Part shown: piece by piece, positions 59,382 through 64,000 of the stretch
Numbering within the stretch: the stretch's first letter is position 1
Layout: each line of letters begins with the position of its first letter
NCBI RefSeq assembly: GCF_001874625.1
Contig: NZ_CP017671.1
Span: forward strand, 2,542,001 to 2,606,000
Direction of reading: 5' to 3'
Length of the DNA: 64,000 bases
From: Providencia rettgeri
GTDB lineage: Bacteria > Pseudomonadota > Gammaproteobacteria > Enterobacterales > Enterobacteriaceae
Notes under the pieces: model-generated
Told to the model about the DNA's origin: nothing
Seen by the model: only the letters and a program-made list of their open reading frames with translations
Databases searched by the model: none
Made by a program: the position numbers and the translations under genes

Positions 59382-59412
59382 AATTGCCATTGAGACGTAA
59401 CAAAGTACACCC
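59313..59412 (-). ncRNA. sdsR: SdsR (RyeB) small RNA
   Basis: On the minus strand the conserved SdsR core TTTTAGCGCACGGCTCT then AGAGCCATTTCCC is identical to E. coli SdsR. It is followed by a terminator hairpin (GGCCCGGTA / TACCAGGCC) and seven U. The 5' end is placed at about 59412, seven nt after a CTAGTAT -10 fitting the sigma-S pattern CTATACT; predicted length is about 100 nt (E. coli 104). SdsR is a highly abundant sigma-S-dependent sRNA repressing targets such as ompD and mutS in Salmonella/E. coli. The position next to yebY matches E. coli. Confidence 0.92.
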
Positions 59413-59639
59413 TAATACTAGCTTTCAACTCACGTTCTTACCACATTTATTATCAATTATTTCACATGTTATTAACACAATTTATTGTTTGATTTTCTAA
59501 TATTGAACTATTTGTTCAATAGGTTATACCTATACCAGTAATCAACAAAACCTTTCAATTGTATATCACACTGATTTATATAAATAAAATAATAGAAAAC
59601 ACCATTCCCTCTGCGTAACCAACCCTATTTCCAGTAACC

Positions 59640-59987
59640 TTACTTACTGGGGCATAATTTTTCAGCGGCCTCTTTTAATGGCTGTATTCTTTCTTTAACA
59701 CTTTTAGTTGTTTCAATAGGTGCTAATAAAACATCAATCGGCTGAGCCTTAATCTCTTTTTTCTCCATTAATTCCGTCGCTATCTCATTTAATGGATATT
59801 GCATCAATGTTGCAGGGTTAATGACGACCAATGCACCATTGTTACGGCACTCAAGCATCACCTCCTCACGAATAAACGGCCAGTCCTGACCAAATTGTTT
59901 TTTACTGACTGTTGCCAATGGTGCGGAGTATGCTGCACTCATTGTTCCAACAAGTAATAATGAGCAAATAATGAGTTTATATTTCAT
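59640..59987 (-). CDS. yebY: YebY, DUF2511 periplasmic protein
   Basis: 115 residues. Signal peptide (MKYKLIICSLLLVGTMSAA..SAPL), then FGQDWPFIREEVMLECRNNGALVVINPATLMQYPLNEIA, matching E. coli YebY. Two cysteines (LEC, KLC) could form a disulfide. AAGG precedes the ATG at 59987; the frame opens 36 nt further upstream. It follows copD by 65 bp in the order copC-copD-yebY, so a role in copper stress is plausible by context only. Confidence 0.9.
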   Translation of the reverse strand: MKYKLIICSLLLVGTMSAAYSAPLATVSKKQFGQDWPFIREEVMLECRNNGALVVINPATLMQYPLNEIATELMEKKEIKAQPIDVLLAPIETTKSVKERIQPLKEAAEKLCPSK

Positions 59988-60052
59988 TAAAATGACCTTG
60001 TTAAATATTAAAAATATCTTCACTGTATTATCAAATAAATACGAACACTTGG

Positions 60053-60949
60053 CTATATCGGTTGATAAGTAGCAAAAATAGCAACGGCTAGAATTGCCAT
60101 AGTACCCAATAACAATTCAACCCAACTATTAATGATCAAATAGTTCAAACGCCCTCTGTGTTTTAGGCCTGGAACGATATAGTAGCGATTAATCAAAGCT
60201 AACATTACCATTCCTAGAACTAAAATAATTTTAAACCAAAGCAATGATTGGTACTCAGAGCCCGAAAATGCCAAAGGCCATTCTGGCAAAATCGTTATTG
60301 CACTAATAACCCCGGTTAAGATGACAAGCACAACTGCAACATGCCCAATTTTTGAAAACAACCGCATAGTACTGATTATTTGTTTATCCATCCCCTGCAC
60401 CAGCTCTTGTTTATGACGTAAAAACTGAATACAAATTAAGAATGGCCATAAACCACCAAACCAATAGGCTGCACTAATGAGATGAATGAACTGATTAATA
60501 CGATGAAAAGCCCCAATAACGCCATCGGTCATGGCTGCATGCCCAATAAATGCATGGAGACCAAGCAGGACAATAGAAAGAAGTAATACTAGGTTTAGAC
60601 GTAGCTTTATGGATTTTATACATAAAACCAGCAAGAGGATAACAGCAAACAGCAGTTGCCAGCGCCATATTTGACCAAATGACGTGCCAAACACCCCCTG
60701 CCATATAGCCCAATCGATACTATCTTCCCAACCATCCCCCATCAAACCAGCTTGAGCAAGCAACCAACCAAAGGTTGTTAATGAAGTGATAATAGCGCAA
60801 AAGAAGATACCTTTATTAAGGTAACGGACTAATAAATAGCGAAACTTCCCACGACTGAGAAGCACTGCAAATATTGACATACCACACATCAATATTGCAG
60901 CGATAAAATGGATAAAACGAATTAACGTATAAAAAGCTTCTAGTGACAT
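60053..60949 (-). CDS. yebZ: CopD-family copper protein YebZ
   Basis: Inner-membrane protein of the CopD family, implicated in copper uptake or tolerance. 298 aa (E. coli 290), eight hydrophobic helices. Conserved RFIHFIAAILMCGMSIF at the N-terminus and the GLHAFIGHAAMTDG and IHLISAAYWFGGLWP histidine regions. It starts 1 bp after copC, so the two are coupled. Confidence 0.93.
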   Translation of the reverse strand: MSLEAFYTLIRFIHFIAAILMCGMSIFAVLLSRGKFRYLLVRYLNKGIFFCAIITSLTTFGWLLAQAGLMGDGWEDSIDWAIWQGVFGTSFGQIWRWQLLFAVILLLVLCIKSIKLRLNLVLLLSIVLLGLHAFIGHAAMTDGVIGAFHRINQFIHLISAAYWFGGLWPFLICIQFLRHKQELVQGMDKQIISTMRLFSKIGHVAVVLVILTGVISAITILPEWPLAFSGSEYQSLLWFKIILVLGMVMLALINRYYIVPGLKHRGRLNYLIINSWVELLLGTMAILAVAIFATYQPI

Positions 60950-60950
60950 A

Positions 60951-61337
60951 TCATTTCACTGTAAAGCTATAAGTCCCTTTTGTTTTGTGCCCATCCACAG
61001 AGACCACACTCCAATTAACATCATACTTACCAGCAACGAGTTTATCCTCAACAGGAACAATAACTTTAGTGTCATTACTTGGGTCTAATGCTGCCTTGCC
61101 TGTTTTGACAATATTTTTTTCAGGGCCAACAATATTGACTTTAGTGAAATTAACTTCAATCCCCTCAGAAAAGCTTAATGTAATTGATTCAGGTGCTTGC
61201 TCTACCGCGGCACCTTCAGCTGGTAGTTGGTCTTTAAGATGAGCATGAGCAAAAGCTTGTTGGAAGGACATACCTAAAAACAAAACGGCAATAGCGCTAA
61301 GTTTACGCCATGAAGATTTAATATGGTAGATTGGCAT
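60951..61337 (-). CDS. yobA: CopC-family periplasmic copper-binding protein YobA
   Basis: 128 residues. The signal peptide is cleaved before His (QQAFA|HAHL), leaving the N-terminal His brace that binds Cu(II). The C-terminal SVDGHKTKGTYSFTV holds the partner His. It heads copC-copD-yebY, as in E. coli (yobA-yebZ-yebY). Confidence 0.94.
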   Translation of the reverse strand: MPIYHIKSSWRKLSAIAVLFLGMSFQQAFAHAHLKDQLPAEGAAVEQAPESITLSFSEGIEVNFTKVNIVGPEKNIVKTGKAALDPSNDTKVIVPVEDKLVAGKYDVNWSVVSVDGHKTKGTYSFTVK

Positions 61338-61461
61338 AGTAACCCCTTAATTTGCAGGTGAATTTAGAATTATTACCAATCATTATACGGAAAAAAACCA
61401 GTTTTACCGCTTAAAAATAGGTTTTGACCCTCTATCCTGTGAGTTTTCACACAAAATGAAA

Positions 61462-61509
61462 AGAAAAAGGCTTGTGGTCATTGAAATAAACTTTCATAGC
61501 CACAAGCCT
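61462..61509 (-). terminator. ftnA terminator
   Basis: 10-bp stem AGGCTTGTGG / CCACAAGCCT with an imperfect inner stem (TGAAA / TTTCA); the A-run at 61464-61468 gives a minus-strand U-tract. Confidence 0.8.
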
Positions 61510-61570
61510 GACAAGGTCTTTATACTTCAAATAGATATATTAACTTAATAAATACCGATAGTGCTTCAAA

Positions 61571-62074
61571 TTAGATATGTGTTGCTGCAGATAAGCTTTT
61601 TAAGTCTTTATCTAACAAGAATAACGCCTTGCCAGATTCACCAACCATATCAAGTTTATCCAATACTGATTTAAATAGTTTTTCTTCTTCGTGTTGCTCA
61701 GCAACATACCATTGTAAGAAGTTAAATGTTGAATAGTCTTGGGTTGTCATGGCTAAATGAGCCAGTTTGTTAATTTCGCGTGTGATTAATTGTTCGTGCT
61801 CATATGTTTGGGTGAAAACATCTGCAATCGATTTGAAAGCAACAGGAGGCGCTGCAATTTGCCCTAATAAAGGTAATGCACCTGTATCGCTAAGGTAATC
61901 AAATAAACGCTGCATGTGCTCCATTTCTTCTTGTGAGTGCGACTTTAGAAATGCAGCTGCACCTTCGTAGCCTTTATCGCTACACCAAGCACTCATTTGC
62001 AAATAAAGATTAGCAGAATAAAATTCAAGATTTAATTGCTCATTTAGTTTATTGACCATGTCTGTAGTTAACAT
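61571..62074 (-). CDS. ftnA: bacterial non-haem ferritin FtnA
   Basis: 24-mer iron-storage ferritin. 167 aa. Ferroxidase diiron ligands in [32 protein letters not shown] and [16 protein letters not shown], all present. It lies between copC and holE, whereas in E. coli ftnA is elsewhere. A Fur-box-like sequence at 62204-62222 lies about 130 bp upstream; E. coli ftnA is Fur/H-NS controlled. Confidence 0.97.
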   Translation of the reverse strand: MLTTDMVNKLNEQLNLEFYSANLYLQMSAWCSDKGYEGAAAFLKSHSQEEMEHMQRLFDYLSDTGALPLLGQIAAPPVAFKSIADVFTQTYEHEQLITREINKLAHLAMTTQDYSTFNFLQWYVAEQHEEEKLFKSVLDKLDMVGESGKALFLLDKDLKSLSAATHI

Positions 62075-62203
62075 ATTTATGCCTTATCAGTTAATCGTTC
62101 ATTCTTATATTATGCACAGTATTACAATAATTAAAACCCTAAAACAATCTTAAAACAAAAAAATCCAATTTACTGATTATTAATAACTTTTGTTAAAAAC
62201 AAT

Positions 62204-62222
62204 AATAATCAATCTCATTATC
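62204..62222. promoter_or_regulatory. Fur-box-like sequence between ftnA and holE
   Basis: Matches the 19-bp Fur consensus at 14 of 19 positions (ATAAT at the left, TCATTATC intact at the right). About 130 bp from ftnA and 140 bp from holE. Confidence 0.5.
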
Positions 62223-62363
62223 TTTTCTTGGCTTATATTTTAATTATCACGATAACAATCATTCGTCTTTATTTTTCCGACATCATTTTTTAATATTCTA
62301 TTGAGATTTTTTCTCATTAACCCATTATAATAAATCAGTGAGAATTAACTTTTGAGAACCAAA

Positions 62364-62594
62364 ATGAACTACAACCTTGCTTTATTACCTAAAGATGAAA
62401 TGGATAAGATCAACGTTGACCTTTTAGCCTCCGGTGTTGCATTCAAAGAACGCTATAACGTCGCCGTCATCGCCGAAGCCGTCGAACGGGAACAGCCCGA
62501 GCACCTAAGGGAGTATTTCAGAGAAAGGTTGGTTTATTACCGCCAACTTTCACAAAATTTTGCGCGTATGCCTTATGAACCCAGAAATCGCTAA
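62364..62594 (+). CDS. holE: DNA polymerase III theta subunit
   Basis: Small subunit stabilising the epsilon proofreading exonuclease in the Pol III core. 76 aa, the E. coli length. The central block [18 protein letters not shown] then [15 protein letters not shown] is nearly identical to HolE. ATG at 62364, with GAGAAC upstream; the frame opens 12 nt earlier at a TTG. Confidence 0.95.
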   Translation: MNYNLALLPKDEMDKINVDLLASGVAFKERYNVAVIAEAVEREQPEHLREYFRERLVYYRQLSQNFARMPYEPRNR

Positions 62595-62663
62595 ATTGAT
62601 TACTCGGTTTACTACCCAATATTTTTATTTGGTCACGAAGTAAATTTATGATCCATACACTAA

Positions 62664-62691
62664 AAAAGGGAGCCTTTTTCGGCTCCCCTTT
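62664..62691. terminator. bidirectional terminator between holE and yebF
   Basis: GGGAGCC / GGCTCCC stem with loop TTTTTC, A-run before and CTTTAGTT after; serves two convergent genes. Confidence 0.8.
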
Positions 62692-62747
62692 AGTTACATT
62701 AATACGAAAGAAAATGGGTCTTTTCTTTGTTAACTAATATTAACTGC

Positions 62748-63113
62748 CTATTTAGTTGCGTTATAGGTAACCGTATTATTTTGGCAATCGACCGAAACAG
62801 AATAACGTAGGTCAGATTTTGCCCCTCTCACCACCAATGGAACAGTATAGCCTGTTTCAGTTTTAGTCACTTCACTATCATTGACCCATGCAACTGCCTT
62901 TTTACCTAACGTGGCCTTCTCTTCTGCCCAACGCGGTAACCGATTATGCATAAAATCACTTTTAACCTGAGCCGCAATCTGTGGTTCAGTTAATGTACCA
63001 CAACTGACAAAGGGTTCCGCTTTACCTTCTTCATCGTTTGCGCTTAAAGCAAACGAACTAAAAACCAATGCACATGTCCCCAGAACAACAGCAATTTTAT
63101 GATTTGCTTCCAT
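62748..63113 (-). CDS. yebF: YebF-family secreted protein
   Basis: 121 aa. Signal peptide (MEANHKIAVVLGTCALVFSS..LSA), then a Cmi/YebF fold with one disulfide (SCGTL near residue 38 and VDCQN near 109). LPRWAEEK, AVAWVNDSEV and YTVPLVVRG match E. coli YebF, which is exported to the medium through OmpF/OmpC. GGAGGG precedes the ATG. The divergent neighbour found in E. coli is not present. Confidence 0.88.
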   Translation of the reverse strand: MEANHKIAVVLGTCALVFSSFALSANDEEGKAEPFVSCGTLTEPQIAAQVKSDFMHNRLPRWAEEKATLGKKAVAWVNDSEVTKTETGYTVPLVVRGAKSDLRYSVSVDCQNNTVTYNATK

Positions 63114-63304
63114 AGCACCCTCCGATACCCATATAAGGTAAAGATTTTTGATTAGTTTAGCTGCCCATTTAAACCTATTAGAATATGTTAAATTTACCAG
63201 TTACTTACTGGTCATTTTCTAACTAGTATCAATGAATAAAATGACTTAACTAATATTAATCTATCAGGTCTGCGCATAAATGTTAATAGTATGTTTACTA
63301 ATTA

Positions 63305-63485
63305 TTAATTTTCATCATCGAATAATACGTGAATTTGCTCTTTACCTTGGTGGCTTTCCCTAATTTCTTGAGCCACTATTGCAATGGCCTCTCCACTACT
63401 CATCCCTTGCGCCATCAACTGATGAATTCTTTCAACCGCTTCTTGTTGCTCTTCATGATTAAGTGCTGGTATTCCAGAAAGCATG
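63305..63485 (-). pseudogene. yoaH: yoaH (UPF0181), frameshifted
   Basis: The region encodes a 59-residue YoaH homologue, but in two frames. From the ATG at 63485, [22 protein letters not shown] reads in one frame. After an extra base near 63420, [18 protein letters not shown] and [19 protein letters not shown] continue in another to the stop at 63305. The 181-nt span is one base too long. As written, translation would stop about 30 codons in. It sits directly upstream of and divergent to pabB, as in E. coli. Real decay or a sequencing error are both possible. Confidence 0.8.
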
Positions 63486-63611
63486 GTTTAAACCTCATAA
63501 GTAAAATACTAAAATCAATAATTAAGATTTTAACATCTCTTCGATTATTAAGATAAGAATATATGTTAACCTGTTCAAATCCACTTGTTGCGGAATATTA
63601 TATTTATCGAC

Positions 63612-64000
63612 ATGACTATCAATAAAAAACAGTTACCTTATCGCCCAACTGCGGCAATCGACTATTTTGCGCCTATTGCACATCTGCCATGGGCAATGTT
63701 ATTACATTCAGGAAATGCAAAACATTCACATAATCGATTTGATATTATTGTCGCTGACCCTATTGCGACACTGACTACCTACCACAGCGAAACAACCATC
63801 ACAGAGCAAGGTCAACCTTCAACGACTTCGGGTTCAGACCCCTTTGATTTGCTAAAACAATTGCTCAATAAATACAGGTCGAACAATAATGAATGCATAG
63901 ATTTACCCTTTAATGGTGGTGCATTGGGCCTTTGGAGCTACGATTTAGGTCGTCGCATTGAAAAACTCCCTAACCTCGCCAAAACAGAATTACAATTTCC
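63612..64000 (+). CDS. pabB: aminodeoxychorismate synthase component I, N-terminal part (cut by the window end)
   Basis: Makes 4-amino-4-deoxychorismate with PabA for folate synthesis. Only the first 129 codons are present. HLPWAMLLHSGNAKHS, RFDIIVADPIATLTTY and LPFNGGALGLWSYDLGRR match the E. coli PabB N-terminal domain (tryptophan-binding fold). The reading frame is open to the last base. Shine-Dalgarno is weak before the ATG at 63612. Confidence 0.93.
   Translation, partial: MTINKKQLPYRPTAAIDYFAPIAHLPWAMLLHSGNAKHSHNRFDIIVADPIATLTTYHSETTITEQGQPSTTSGSDPFDLLKQLLNKYRSNNNECIDLPFNGGALGLWSYDLGRRIEKLPNLAKTELQF

Larger units (their letters stand above)
59213..59639. other. yebV-yebY intergenic region with sRNA locus
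   Basis: 427 bp. The first 200 bp hold SdsR (minus), the presumed antisense RyeA (plus) and a 52-codon ORF; the remainder (59415-59639) is AT-rich with nothing recognised. E. coli yebW and pphA are missing here. Confidence 0.6.

Noticed and set aside
63329-63556. 75-residue plus-strand ORF near the window end
   Set aside because: It overlaps the minus-strand yoaH homologue, whose amino-acid similarity is clear, and has no ribosome-binding site.

Overview
This 64 kb window reads as ordinary chromosome of an AT-rich enterobacterium of the Morganellaceae. Providencia is the best guess, from the protein-level similarity and the gene order; the genus is inferred and was not searched. Almost every gene is a recognisable core enterobacterial gene. 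No integrase, transposase, phage gene, CRISPR array or rRNA was seen.

Layout. 1-8.8 kb: tonB, yciY, cls and yciU, then the oligopeptide transporter oppABCDF on the minus strand. 8.9-15.7 kb: a second oppA paralogue, ychE (MarC family), adhE broken by a single-base frameshift, and tdk. 16-23 kb: hns, galU, rssB, ychJ, purU, a tRNA-Tyr with a stringent-type promoter, an unassigned LysR regulator whose stop codon abuts the tRNA, and xthA. 23-31 kb: the ydjA-selD-topB operon, sppA, and ansA-pncA. 31-38 kb: yeaC, msrB, gapA, yeaD, mipA, and dadX with dadA. 38-42 kb: a small secreted Cys-rich protein of unknown function, fadR, nhaB and dsbB. 42-51.6 kb: a lineage-specific mix of ydeP-type oxidoreductase, DUF333 lipoprotein, emrE, sotB, yecF, an unknown 92-residue protein, an AgcS amino-acid/cation symporter, htpX, and a secreted protein with 48-bp tandem repeats. 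51.8-64 kb: prc, proQ, msrC(yebR), letA-letB(yebST), yebV, the SdsR/RyeA sRNA locus, yebY-copD-copC, ftnA, holE, yebF, a frameshifted yoaH, and the start of pabB, which runs off the window.

Functional themes are peptide uptake (opp), envelope maintenance (cls, letAB, prc, htpX, sppA, mipA, tonB), nucleoid and RNA regulation (hns, proQ, SdsR, rssB), central metabolism and redox (gapA, adhE, dadAX, msrB, msrC, ydeP), and metal handling (ftnA, copCD, tonB).

No large unknown system is evident. The points most worth a second look are: (1) LetB has six MCE domains rather than the seven of E. coli, the equivalent of E. coli MCE3 being absent; (2) a secreted protein carries a YdcA-like head fused to a 16-residue Lys/Ala repeat tail; (3) an SD-preceded 52-codon ORF lies antisense to SdsR; (4) adhE and yoaH each carry a one-base frameshift, either real decay or assembly error; (5) only one of two tandem oppA genes carries a GcvB-type CA-rich leader; (6) a long-range stem lies in the adhE leader. 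Start codons were chosen by ribosome-binding sites and family alignment, so several CDS are shorter than the longest open frame.
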